This document shows, piece by piece, positions 13,506 to 26,062 of a stretch of DNA of 64,000 nucleotides. The stretch is from positions 251,471 through 315,470 of the forward strand of contig JAGGNK010008781.1 in NCBI GenBank assembly GCA_017590115.1. Direction: 5' to 3'. Origin of the DNA: Montifringilla adamsi (Eukaryota > Chordata > Aves > Passeriformes > Passeridae). The notes beneath the pieces were generated by a model that was not told where the DNA came from, made no database searches, and saw only the letters and a program-made list of their open reading frames with translations. Position 1 is the stretch's first letter. Each line of letters opens with the position of its first letter. A program made the translations under genes and the position numbers.

Positions 13506-13793
13506 TCAGGAGGAACAGTTCACTCAATCACCAGAGTACTCCAAGGTAGGACTCTGCTGCCTTAATTTAGATATCCACTGTACAGATATCTGAGCTGAGC
13601 GTTCAGAGTGCTTTTATAGCCCATGGAGAGAAATAGGGAATGATTTGTCTTATTCTACAGTAAATGCCTAAAGTGCCATATAAGTCATGCTTTAGAAATG
13701 CCTGTGTCTCTCTGAGGACTACTGAGGTGCTGCAGGTAGCTGGCTGAAGACCTCTGAATTCACAGGCAGGGGAGGGGGCCCTGCCCTGCAGGA

Positions 13794-13960
13794 GAGCAGC
13801 CAGGACCTGCAGGGCTGGCACTGCAGCGAGCCCAGCCAGCCCTGGCTCCTGTGCTGAGCAGCCAGGACCTGCAGGGCTGGCACTGCAGCGAGCCCAGCCA
13901 GCCCTGGCTCCTGTGCTGAGCAGCCAGGACCTGCAGGGCTGGCACTGCAGCGAGCCCGAG
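13794..13960. repeat. 62-bp minisatellite, about 2.7 copies
   Basis: The units start at 13794, 13856 and 13918 with GAGCAGCCAGGACCTGCAGG and are nearly identical for exactly 62 bp. The third is cut short after GCAGCGAGCCC. The minus-strand open frame over it simply reads the repeat. Confidence 0.97.
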
Positions 13961-15601
13961 CCTGTGCTGCCTGCTGGCCCCCCGGCCCTGTTTATGCTCT
14001 AACCCAGTGATGTGCACTCCAGATCCAAGATCCCGGGTTTGATTGTGCTCGGTGTGCTTTTACCTACCAGGTTTTTCATATATCCAGATGGCTGCACGGT
14101 ATTTACCTCAGGTCCAAAGCTAGCAGAAAAGGGCATCTTCCTTCTCATGGCCGAGCCTTAGGCTGCTCTGCTTTCGTCTCAGTCCCAAGGTGTTTCTCAA
14201 GTTTATTTATAGAGGACACAAGTGCTGAGCTTGGTTTTCTGTTTCCTTGCACCACAGTCATTTCCAGGAATGAGAACAGGATTCCAGCTGCTTCACAGTC
14301 CGAATGAGGACTTGAGGCCGATATTATGGGCCAGATTAAGTTCTAATTGCATTTAATTCTGGATGAAGTCGTTCTCCTTCTCTTTTCACTCATACCAGCT
14401 CTGCTTGAATATGGCTTTAAGGTTTCCTTTGTCCTGCTTTTGTGTTGTGGATTTGTTCCTTGATTGCAGTGTGATTTCAGTAATTGCTGAAGTTTCAGTA
14501 GCTAACTATGTTAATTGAGGAGCTGGACAGATGGCTCAAGCATCTGATATTAAGCTTATTGTGCTGAAAGGATGGAGCCATCAGGATTTGAAGTGTTACC
14601 ATGGGAATGCTCTTCCAAAGGCTACTGAGTGCTGGAAGCTTTACCCAGTGACACTCTGCCAGGGCTGTAGTGACATTAGCTTTAAGAGATAAAAAGAGGC
14701 AATAAAGGGTCAGTTTAAAAAATCCTTGGAGAAGTAGTATAATATATTGGTATCCTCAAATTAGCTGCTGTGTAGTCAACCAAAGGTTCTTTGTACATAC
14801 TCAATGAGGAGCAACAAAGCTGTGATTAGCTTTAAAATAGACCTATTCTTTTGTAACTTTCATTGTGGACTTCAAATTGATATCAGAACTTTCTGGTCTT
14901 CCAGATCCTCTGTTTATTTCACTGGAAAGAATTTTCAGTGACCTTGAGAAAAGGAGGATGGTTTAGCAGCTAAGAATTGTGGTGTCATCTCAGTAAGACC
15001 CACAATTGTTTGGGTTTCTGTAGGTAACTCAGAGCTGAGAGTTTGGACATGACTCAAACATCTCACATCAAACCTACAGAGCTGAAATTACGTAGACATG
15101 GGCTTGGAGCAGCTTAAAATTCCTTTGGACATGTAATTTAATTCCTTTATAGCAGAATAATTGAAATTTAGGCCAACATATTTCTTTGAAGCTGCTATCT
15201 TTCTGAAACCAACTACTCTGCGTTGAAAGGCTGGATTGGGTGGCATAAGGCACAAGCTTGATGCTCCCATTTCTGAGTTTTTTAACAACAAAAGAAAGGC
15301 TGTCCAAGGAGGTCACTCACAAATAAATCTGTTTCTCTTTGACAGAGATGCACTGTCAGTGAAAACACAAATTACAGGAAAGGGAAAAAAAAACCAAACC
15401 CACGGTTTAACAATTCCATTTTCTCATAAAAGGTGATTTTATTGTAGTGTCTTATATTTGGTATTTTTCCAACACTGAGCACTTTTTTAGGATCTGTGCC
15501 TTTGTTTTGGAATTTAGAGCATATCTAAGATCTCTAGAAAATCTCTCCCCAGTGTATAATCTTCAAATTGTCTGGTCATAGAAAAAGCCATGAGAGGAAA
15601 A

Positions 15602-15621
15602 GGTCTGTCTGTCTGTCTGCC
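15602..15621. repeat. (TCTG)n microsatellite
   Basis: About four to five copies of the tetranucleotide GTCT/TCTG, ending in GCCTGG. Confidence 0.9.
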
Positions 15622-17892
15622 TGGGGCCGTATCAGATTTCCCTTGGCCTGTGTGATCTGTGTTGCTGTGGTTTCAAAAGGCTGGGTCTGAGTGGCTTTAG
15701 GCAAGATGGCCAACTGTGCTTGCCATCTTTATCCTTTCTAAGTAGCAGTCCCTGTGCAGGACTTGTAGCTGAAAGGAAATTCTGAAAGTGTAAAATGAAT
15801 CACACTTAGGTAGAAAAGGAATATATGGCAGCACTGCTGGAGACGGGCTGGAATGTATGAGCTTCATTTACCCAGTGGAAAAGTCCTTTGGTGGCTGAAT
15901 GCATTTGTGAGTCAGGGCTGTTCAGCCCTGCTGAAATAAGATGGCAATGACTCCTGCCTTGTGCAGCAAGAACTGAGGCCATGATGTTGCATTGTTTTCA
16001 TTGTGATTTTCTGCTGCTTTTAAAGCACTGCCCTTCATTCTGGACCATGAAAATTAGCAGCAAAAGCACTCCTGATGAAACGAACCAAGACTCATCACTG
16101 GCTGTTCTTTGGCCGTTTAGAGCACCATGTTCTTTTATTCATTTTCTGTGAGAGCACTGTGTGTTGCTGACGTGGATTTCTGACTTCTCAAACAGCCTCC
16201 TTCATTGCCATGCACCCAGACAAGAGGGTGAGAAGTGCCCATGCTTCAGATCTCATACCTTGTCTGAAGAGCAGTTTCACTAAAAACATAATTATACAGA
16301 AATGACAAGCAATTATTCCACGGAACAGCTCCCTGGTAAACTTTGAAGAGCATTTCCTTCTTTTGCCTAGCAGGCAGCATGGGTGCTTTTTTCCTCTGCT
16401 GCTACTGAGAAGAACCAAGACAGTGCATGTGCCTTCCCCTGTTTATCTCCACCAGAACTGTCAGTGGTGCTCCAGCCACAGAACATCCATGGGTGAGAGG
16501 AGACAGCTGCTTTTTGCATGGTCCAGCTCAGTCTGGCAAAAGGGCTCTCTTTCCTTGTAATGTTGTGCGTTAAATATTGGTTATGTGCACAAATGTAATG
16601 ATATAATATGCCTGTGAGAGGATGGAGGCATGGAGACAGGTCAGGCCTCCCCACCTCCCTGAGACCTCTGACCTATCAGAATGCTAAAATCTGCTCAAGG
16701 CTGTAGGTAAAGTTAATCTATTGTCCCAAATTCCATGATAAATTCACACAGTGCTCCTTACTGGAGTGTAGAAAGGCAGTTCAGCTGTCTCTGAAAGATG
16801 CCCAGTGAAAATGCTGTGCCAGAATGCAGAAACCCAAGTTTCTTGGGTTTTCTCAACATTGCAGTGTTGGAAATGATAATGCAGCTGGATCATTAACTTC
16901 AACAATGTCAGCATGTTCTCACCATGGCATTTACATTAATTAGGCTGCATGTTATTTAACAGCACACTTCTCTTAGATGAATTCACTAATGTACTTTTTG
17001 GCTGTGGCACTATGTGGAGTGCCTCTGCTTTAAGAGTAAGCTATTAAATGCTCTAAAAGGTAGGAAGATTTGTGGAAACACACACCAATGTGTTCACATT
17101 TGAAGAGAATCGCATAAAGACATTGAATGATAACTTTCCTGAAGGAATCTCTTGCTGCTTACTATGCAAAAGTCTTTGGTTTTACCTCATGTGCAGGCAG
17201 GAACGAAAACAGAAACCAGAATATCAAAACCAGGGGAGGAGCAAATGTTTAGGAACCTGAAAAGTGAGATGAATGAATGGTTCCATCATATTGTTTTAGC
17301 ATAAGTTAAGACATTGTTCAGCGTCCAGAAAAGGAACATGAAAATATAACGAGAGCCTTATATTCACAGATCCATGCACAGCTGCTCCCAGTGTATGGAG
17401 GACTCAGCTTGAACTGCAGCCTGTTTGGGTTGAAGTGCAGTATGTGTGGGGGTTTTATTTCAAATCTCTTTTCATGACTCTCAGAACTGAGAGGAGCCTC
17501 TCAACTTGATCAGGAGTTCAGATGTGAAATATGATCCTTTTGCTTTGCCTCATCTCTTTGCTGTTTTCTGCTGCTGAACTCAGCCTGGCAGGTTAATCAA
17601 TCAACATGTAATCAATGAGAAAACCCAAATAGTCCTTCCAGTAATTTGTTTCCTTAGCTGTTCATGTCCAGAAGCAGACCCCTTGCTGGGTGAGGCGTGG
17701 GTGTTTCTGTGGTTGTGTCTGTGGGGTGTAACAGCAGTGCAGCCGTGCCCGGCGGGGCTCCTGGGGGTGCCCAGGGGTGCTCTGGGCAGGATTTGTGTGT
17801 GCTGATGTTGTTTTGAACGAAACAGAGCTGAACCTGCAGGGACTGACAGCAGCTCCGTGCAGCAGGGGTGAGGCTCCTGCTGGGAGGGGACA

Positions 17893-17922
17893 GGGATGGA
17901 GGATGGAGGATGGAGGAGGAGA
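17893..17922. repeat. GGATGGA/GGA-rich purine tract
   Basis: Three GGATGGA-type copies are followed by GGAGGAGAGG, all but a few bases purine on the plus strand. Confidence 0.85.
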
Positions 17923-18979
17923 GGCTGCAGGGCTGCAGCATCTCCAGGGAAATGCGGAGGCACTCCAGGACAGAGCTGCTCACACGGAACCGGTGTCTGA
18001 GAGGCACAATAGAGACACACACAGATTTCTTTCTTTCCGCTTTTTTTCCCTTCTCTTCCTCGGGCTGTGTCTTTCATGCTCCAGATCCTGAGATGCACGG
18101 CACGGAATGTGGCGTGTGGGAGGCAGGGCTCTGTGACTGAGCTGCTGTTTTCTGTTAAGTTATATATTGCCCATAAATGGTTGTTTTCTGGGGCTTATCA
18201 TCTTCATTAAGAATCACTTTGTGCTGAGCATTTCTATTAGTCAGCTTGAAGCTGGCTGCTCATGCCTCTAAAAAAATTTTCACTCTACAGTTTCCGAGTT
18301 TTCAAGCTTTCATTGAACAGTTTCAAAAGGAAAATCCCTCTCAAATATTTTTAAAAGAGGAAACAACAAACAACATCTTTGAGAGAATTCCTCTTTATTT
18401 TGAAGAATTCTGAATCAAAATCATGAATGATACTGTGGAAATCAGCTTTTTAAAATTACCCAAATCCAGAATTAGCTGAGATTGCCATAAAACCATTCAT
18501 TATGTAATGATGGTCATAAAACAGCAATACTATTTTAGTCTGAGTTTTAATTATGTAATTGCAAGGAGTACATTGATTATTGAATTCTTAGAATGTTTAA
18601 TGGTGCTAAAGATTATGACATTTTAGCCCATGTTCTTCAGAAGTACTTCTAAATGACACCAGAACTCACATGCTCCACCTACCCTCCCTGGTATGTTTTA
18701 TTTTTCAAGGAAGTGGGAGTTTTTTTAAATGCAAACATATTGCAGTTCTCCATATGACCCCACGGGACAGAGCAAGGTGGCATTTCTACCATCACACACT
18801 GCCCAGTCACTCCCTTCTCCAGCCCTTTGAGTTCTGGTTCATCCAGTCCAGTCCAGTTGTTTTCAGTTGGATCTCATCATTTCAGACTGTGCAAGACCCC
18901 TTTAAGGACCCCACAGACACTGGCTCTTTCTGGTCCTGGTCCTACAGGAAATAAGGTTTTTACCCCCGATAATTTTGTT

Positions 18980-19012
18980 TAAATAAATAAACAAATAAAT
19001 AGACAAACAAAT
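18980..19012. repeat. AAAT/AAAC tetranucleotide tract
   Basis: An imperfect A-rich tetranucleotide repeat mixing AAAT, AAAC and AGAC units. Confidence 0.88.
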
Positions 19013-20333
19013 CCATTTGCTTTTTGTTGAAAAATGAGTTAGGTTATCTGAAATTACTTTTGGTCCTACACTGTGAACATCCATAGATTGCAAATGCATT
19101 AATCAGAGAATGTGTAACTAAATACTAGCAAAGAATTCCATTTTAGAGATCAATGTACAGCTCTTGGCATCATTAGGGGCAAGCTTCCTGCATAATATAA
19201 TTACTGCATCTTATAAATCAAATTCTATTAATAAGCTGATCTCTTTGGGACAGGAGCTGTCACTTGCTATATTACTGAACAATGCTTATAATGCTGGCCT
19301 TGTAACTTAATTGAAATTGAGATCTGACTGTAAAATTGTGATCAGGAAAGCTTGGTAGATTTTCTTCCCTCAATTTATACAACTGCTCAATACATTTTTC
19401 TCTATTATTTTAGCCTTTTTCATTTGACAAATATTGATGGGTTTTCCAGGGCTTTAATGGAAGTAAAATTGTCATTAAAAAAACCCCAATAATTGCATGT
19501 GTTTCTGTAAGAGTTACAAGCCAGAATACTTTGTTCCAGAATAAGAACTCAAATTAATATATTCAAAGCTACTTAGTCTTTTTAAAATCTTCTACTCTGA
19601 GTCAATCACAGCTTCTCTGAATTGTAATTACCAGCAGTACCTTTACAAAAGTACCTGACTGGTGCTGTCCTCATAAGAGCCTGAGCTTGCAGCTGTTTAT
19701 TAGTGTCAACAAACACTGCACACAGGAGAGCTTACAGGACCAATATTAACAGCCCTTAGCTATTTTAAATTGTAATACCTAACTGCAAAGTATTCTTGAT
19801 GCTGTAATCCTTACTCAGAATTTATTTAAACGATAAGCAGGGGAATTTTCTTTATTTTGTCCTGGTATTCTATTATTAAATCCAAAATTTCTAGTGGCGC
19901 TATCATACAAGTATAAGTATATGAGTATCAGTATAAGCAATACCAGCACAGTATGAAAAAGTATCAGATTTATTTTGATCCAGCACCAGTCTTTTCTTTG
20001 GAATGAGAAGGCACAGATTAATCTAGATGGAGAGGAAGGAAAAAGAGCAAGGCCAAGGTAGAGAAGCTCATACTGAATGTCCATGGCAATCTGTCTCTCT
20101 CTGAGTTCCTTACATAATTACACATCTGTCCCAAGCAAGCAGGTGACAAAGCAGGTGACAAAGCAGCTGCAAGTGGACAAAGGCAGCAGCCCCCAGCCCA
20201 CCTCGGGCATCTCTGACCTTGTGCCACCCCAAGCTGGAGTTCCCCAGCTCAGGTCTCAGGTTCACTTCAGGTTTCCTCAGAGTGAGAACTTCCCAAGCCA
20301 AGGAAGGAGTGAGAGCAGGGCCCTCCCAGGGGC

Positions 20334-20854
20334 TGCCTGATCCTGCTGGCCATGGTGGGGAATGCTCCTGCCTGATCCTGCTGTCCCTGTCTGTGCGGAA
20401 TGCTCCTGGCTGATCCTGCTGGCCATGGTGGGGAATGCTCCTGCCTGATCCTGCTGTCCCTGTCTGTGCGGAATGCTCCTGGCTGATCCTGCTGGCCATG
20501 GTGGGGAATGCTCCTGCCTGATCCTGCTGTCCCTGTCTGTGCGGAATGCTCCTGGCTGATCCTGCTGGCCATGGTGGGGAATGCTCCTGCCTGATCCTGC
20601 TGTCCCTGTCTGTGCGGAATGCTCCTGGCTGATCCTGCTGGCCATGGTGGGGAATGCTCCTGCCTGATCCTGCTGTCCATGTCTGGTCAGAAATGCTCCT
20701 GGCTGATCCTGCTGTCCATGCTGGGGAATGCTCCTGCCTGATCCTGCTGTCCCTGTCTGTGCGGAATGCTCCTGGCTGATCCTGCTGGCCATGGTGGGGA
20801 ATGCTCCTGGCTGATCCCGCTCTCACAGTTTGGTGGGGAATGCTCCTGGCTCAG
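20334..20854. repeat. 73-bp higher-order minisatellite, about 7 copies
   Basis: Each 73-bp unit consists of two related half-units of about 36-37 bp. One contains CTGGCCATGGTGGGGAATGC and the other CTGTCCCTGTCTGTGCGG. Both are joined by GAATGCTCCTG and CTGATCCTGCTG. Unit starts (TCCTGCTG) are at 20341, 20414, 20487, 20560, 20633, 20707 and 20780, with a variant half-unit near 20,680-20,720. All three minus-strand frames are open through most of it. As 73 is not a multiple of three, each frame cycles through the same peptides, so coding is unlikely. Confidence 0.97.
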
Positions 20855-23800
20855 GGGCTCATTCAGAGCTGGGCTGCCTCTCCCATGGTGCTGCTCGTGC
20901 TGCTGTGCATCCTGACACATTTTGGAGGCGTTTGTTTCAGCCTTCTGGCAGCACATATGCAGACATTGCATTATTCATTCTCTGGGTATGACACCTCTCG
21001 TGGTTTGAGTGTTTGTAGTTAGACAGCTCTCAGGCACACCAAGCTGGAAGATGCAGTTTTTGCGTGGAGATTTTCAGCAGTTTGCTGTAATGTGGCCACT
21101 TTAGGGAAGAACAGACTATTTTTATGCATGAGAATATTCCGTGTCCATAAAATGCTGAGCTTATTGTGGAAGACAGTGCTATTGTCTTACATCTACAGGT
21201 GATCAAGTGTATCTGTAGCAGATACACATATTCACAGAACTGGAATTTTCCTAGATGTGGAATGGAAGAAGATGCTCAGAGAGTCCAACTGTTACTGTAA
21301 TCTTGCCCATACAGACCTGTCTGGTGTCACCAGGAACATTTTTCCCAGAGCTCATCTACAGCTGCAGGGTGGTCAGTGACACCTACTAGTGCTGGGAACG
21401 CCCTCAGGGAACCAACGGAATAAATCAGGGATTGTAACTGAGGGGACAACAAAGTAAATGATGACATCCTGCTCTTCCAGTTCTGCTGACTAACAAGGAG
21501 ACTATTTCTTCATGGTCCAGACTTTCTCCTACCTCTTACTTGTATATAAGATTTTCTTTTCTGCTGATGACTTGTGTACTTTTGGCCATGCTGCAATGAC
21601 AAGACAGTGACACCTGCTGACCAGTTCTGGGTATTAGTTTTATTTTTTGATACTTTGCCATGAAGTAGTTACCCCAATTTCTGGTAATTACTGTAAAAAT
21701 CCATTCATTAAGATAAAACCTCGGCAAGACCCATAAAGTGTACAGGAATGTCACCATTTTTAAAATATTAAGTGATTTCTTATCCATGTAGCCAACTGCC
21801 TGCCCATTGCCTCCAAGCTGCTTCCAGTCAGGTCTCCATTGTCCCCGTGTCCCCTGCATGTGCTGCGTGTTGGCTGCCACAGACGTAGAGGGCTGTGAGT
21901 TATTTTCAGATGTGGAGGAAGCAGTCATTGAAATGGAGCTGACTTCTCTGTATACTTCTTCAAAAAGAAAAAAACAAAGCAAAACTCCCCAAGCCCTCAA
22001 CCTGATTTGCTGCCACAGCCTTGGTGTTTTTCCCCAGTGGGTGCCAGCAGGGCTCCTGCTAACAGCCGATGTCTCAGCTGGCTGCCCCTCCTGGGCCTGT
22101 TAGTTTCATCAACAGGAGCATCAGTGCTGCTCCTCCTCCAGCCTGGGCAGGGGGTGTTTACACTCACTCTTCATCAGCAGCTGCTGGAGCTTTATCTCTG
22201 CTCCATCACACGGCTGCATCACATCACCATTCCGCTCTCAAACGCTCCCTTTCTTTGCGTGGTGGCTGCCCTCCTCTAACATCTCATCATAGTGTCTGGA
22301 AATACATTTAAATCCTCATCAGGTACTAATCTGTGCAATGGTATCTCCACTGAGGTGAATACAATACTACAAAATTTTAAAGTCTAATTTCTCTGCGTGT
22401 TGATTCTTTCTATATTCGCAGCTCCTGCAAAGCTTTGTAGATGTGCAAATTATGTGTGATCCACTTTTGGGAGTAAGTTTTAATTATTAATATTTTTTTT
22501 AAAACCAATAAGAATAAATTTTGGAGTTGTTAGCTATTTTAAGTTAGTGTAATTTTCCTATCTGTACTGCTGGGTACAAATAAAAACGCTGATTGCAGTC
22601 CCTGACTCAATGGGGGTAACCTGGCAAGTAGTAGCATCCCAAGGCTTTTTTTCTATCTTTCTTTTTTTGCCATCATCTGAGCAAAGATGGATTTTCCATA
22701 GTATCATTATAAAACATTCATAAACAATAATGTTTTCCTGATTGTAAGTGGTATGCTTTAAGTTACATTTAAAGCATCTGAAAGTAATTTAACCCGGAGC
22801 TACATGGTGTCACTTGAGAGAAGAAAATCAAAATTGCTTTTGAATTTGCTGTGACTTCAGTAGTGCTTGTAATGGCAGCTCAAGCAGCTGCTTAGAAAAA
22901 CAGTCCCTGAGCATCCTGAGGTGGGAGATGTGTCTGTGTGTGGAATTTCCCAGCTTCGGGAGTACTTTAAACTTCACTGCCTCATTCAGGTGTCTCTGAT
23001 TCCCTTGACCTTGTGAGTACTTTAACATTGTACTTTCCAAAAATTACTGTTGCAGCTGCAATTGAACATTTTCATTTGTTTGGAGTGCTATTTTGCAGTG
23101 GATAATGCTATAAAGCCAAATTAGAAAAATTACTGTGTATGTTCATACAAATTAATTGTTCCTAATGATTTCCTCCCCGAATATATATTCCTTTCTGTGA
23201 ATGAAATGGAAAAATGATTCTTTACTCTGGGAAAATGTCCATATGTTTATGCAAATCTTAATTTACAATCTCATTATAGTTCTGAATTATATAAAAATGT
23301 ATTTCTATTATAATTTTGAGGATTTTTTTCTTCTTGACTCTTGTCCTCTCCCTGCTGCCTGCAGGTGGTTTGAAAATGCAGCTGGTTTATGGTTCTGTTC
23401 AAGGTTGCTTTGGTACTGTAGGAAATTATCTGTTTTTTCTTGTGGCCATGAGGAATCTGTTGGCTGTCTTCAGTGCAATTTCTGTCCTTAAATCTCCACT
23501 GTGCATGGCATTTGTGCCCACAGCTCCAGGGAGATGTCACTTTTTGGCTCATGAAGTGCTGCAGATCCTGGGCAGGTAGGGAGCTCAAGTGCAAAATACT
23601 TTTTCTCCATCAGGATGCAATCAAATGTTGTGAGCATGGGTCTGCTAAAATGCAGATCCTATCATTTATGTAGTGATGTTTTCCTGGTAATGTAAGGTGT
23701 CCAAGCAAATGAGGACAATGAATGGTGAAACCCAGTAGAAACATATACTTATTTGTAAAGAAAGGCAGTGCATTTTGATGATGTTGTGGGAATGATCACA

Positions 23801-25106
23801 AATCATCTTGAGAAGGTTTAAGTATGATTAGCAAAGAAAAAAAGAAAAATTTTATTGATGCCTTAGTTCAGCAAAACAATTTCAGAATAACTTAACTGTG
23901 GTGTTACTGTAGGTTTGCATCAAATCTTAATGCCTCAGCTTTTCCATTGTTAAACAAAATCTCACCTCTGTCTCCAGTGGTACTTTAAACTTGGCTCAAT
24001 GGGCACAGAGGCTGCCATGGTCTGAATTCCAGCAGAATTCCACAGCAGCCTGTTCAGGCTCTCAGGAGGAGGCAGAATTAATCACTCAGGTCCAGACAGG
24101 TGTGACTCTCCCTTTATGAAAAGAAAATGCTTTTCCTACCAGAGACTGGGAGACAAACCTTGCCTGAGGGACATTGCTCCTCTTCATGGTGCACAGCAGC
24201 ATCCACAGAAAGGAATGAGAGCAGAGAGGAAACCTCGGCTTGTGTGGCATTATCTGCATAGTCCTAGCTCCAAATGATGCAGAATGTCCGTGGTGGACCC
24301 CTCTGCCCCTCTAACTCAATAGATTACAAGATGCCTTTCCTTCCCATTCTAGCTGAGATAAGGGAGGAGGTACTCAGGACACTCACAAAGCTGAAGGGTT
24401 TGTCATAAAGTCATTTATCTGTTCATTGTACAGTCTCAGACTCCTGTGCAAAGAGGTAGACACAAAATATTTTATTTTCTTTGAAATCATCTACCTGATC
24501 TCCTGCCTGGCAGAAGTGGGGTGAGTCTTTGAGAAAGGATGTGCTGACAGTGGCAGCCCAAGGCAAATTCTCTCAGGTATTTCTCTGGACCAGAGCTCTC
24601 CCAGAAGCAATCTGATCTTGAACCACGTGCTCTCCCCTTTTTTATAAACTTACAATATATAAGCTTATGTGATTTCACAACGAAGCTTTCCATCTTGTAA
24701 TCCCATAACCTGAGCTCTAAACACTTACAATCTTATTGGAGATGCTTTCCTTCCTCCTCAGCTGTGCCTGCCCAGGCTTATTGCTAATTAATGTCCTTTT
24801 TCCTCAGAGCACTTGGTGTTTGTCCCAGAGGGCTGAAAACAGGGACTGCAGATGGACAGAGCTGGAAACTGTGTGGGACTGGTGCTGGCTGGAGAGGCTG
24901 AGCCTGAGTGCAGCTGTGCAGAGCCTGCTGCCTGGGCATGGACATGCTGCAGCATTTCCTGCTCTGTCCCTCGCTGTCCCAGGGGACAGCCTGCTTTCCC
25001 TGCTGTTGTTCAAAAATGCATGTTACTGCCAGCCAAATGGTTGAGCTGGAAATGTTAAATAAGAGCTAATTCAAAACCAGAAGACTGCAAAAAGTTTTGG
25101 GCGGGG

Positions 25107-25138
25107 AAAAAAAAAAAAAAAGAAAAAAAGAAAAAAAA
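25107..25138. repeat. Interrupted A-rich tract
   Basis: A long run of A broken by two single G, preceded by GGGCGGGG. It might be a decayed retroposon tail, but no source is visible upstream. Confidence 0.9.
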
Positions 25139-25977
25139 TGGCAGAAGCTAAATTTGGAAGACAGCGAAAAATCAATTAATAGAAATGTATTTGAAGGAAG
25201 ATGCAAATGAGGCATAAAAACTTATATAACAGGTTCTGTTTTGGCAAGAAATATAGGACAAAATATGGAAAGAGTGATGAAAGTGGATAGTAATGGTTTG
25301 AATGTTTTAAACAGGTTGGAGTTTGTAATATTTTCCACTTAAAGTGAATGCAGACCTCATGTGTTGTTATTCAAAGGCTTGGAAGTCTTTTTTCCTCAAC
25401 CAGGAAAGGCAGCAATAGATGTAGGTCAACATGCTGGAGAGTTGGTTGAATGAGAAGATGAATACAGAGGGCCAGGCTGATGTATTGTTTTTCTCCTCTT
25501 TCTCTCTCTGCAGTGCTGTGCAGGTGCTCTTTGATGTCAGCAGGTAACATTTCCCCTCCCACTGTAATTCCAGCCAGGGAGCACCACTCCTCCAGTGCCA
25601 CTGGCAGTGCACTCTGTTCTAGTTCAAGAAGATATCCTGATTTATGGCATATTAACAGGATCATTTTTCATGCTCAAGGCAGCAGTTATCAGCAGTTGTG
25701 GTGATGTGTTGGAATCTATGTGGCTATAAAAGGCTCTTTCCAGTTAAATAACTTTTGAAGATAAGCTGAGGCCTTTGCTATTGCAAAAATTGTTTTATAA
25801 AACTGTTTCATAGCTATTTCATTCCAGCATAAACCCACTTGACTTTTCTAAAGAAAATTGTGTTCCTCGATGATTTTAAGTCATTGATGGCTTATGTGGC
25901 CATAACTTGCCCCTAATGTCAGTCCAGAAAGATAATATTTAGGCATCCTATTTTTCTCCTTGAGGGATGCTCACGTG

Positions 25978-26062
25978 CTGGTGGGAGATGTCCCTGCCCA
26001 CAGCAGGGGCTGGAAGGAGATGATCCTTGGGCTCCTTCCAACCCAAGCTTTTCTAAGACTGA
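25978..26062 (+). mobile_element. CR1 LINE 3'-end fragment
   Basis: The sequence GGAGATGTCCCTGCCCACAG, followed by GGGCTGGAAGGAGATGATCC and CTCCTTCCAACCCAAGC, matches the well-known 3' UTR of avian CR1 elements (from memory: GTCCCTGCCC, TTGGA, TAGATGATCTT, CCTTCCAACCC). The terminal ATTCTATGA-type repeats are degraded to TTCTAAGACTGA. It is an old, 5'-truncated copy with no reading frame. This is the only CR1 remnant I recognise with confidence. Confidence 0.88.

Larger units (their letters stand above)
13961..20333. other. Unique non-coding DNA
   Basis: No exon is recognised. The open frame of 165 residues at 17601-18098 (minus) overlaps open frames on the plus strand in a GC-rich patch and looks fortuitous. 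A 12-bp unit (AAGCAGGTGACA) is doubled at about 20,140-20,165. Confidence 0.65.

Noticed and set aside
20110..20826. 238-, 171- and 137-codon minus frames
   Set aside because: All three frames read the 73-bp array. The period is not a multiple of three, so the same peptides cycle between frames, which points to absence of stops and not to selection.
21240..21480. Possible old retroposon fragment (GAGTCCAACTGTTACTG context)
   Set aside because: The resemblance to the CR1 antisense strand is too weak to support a call by eye.
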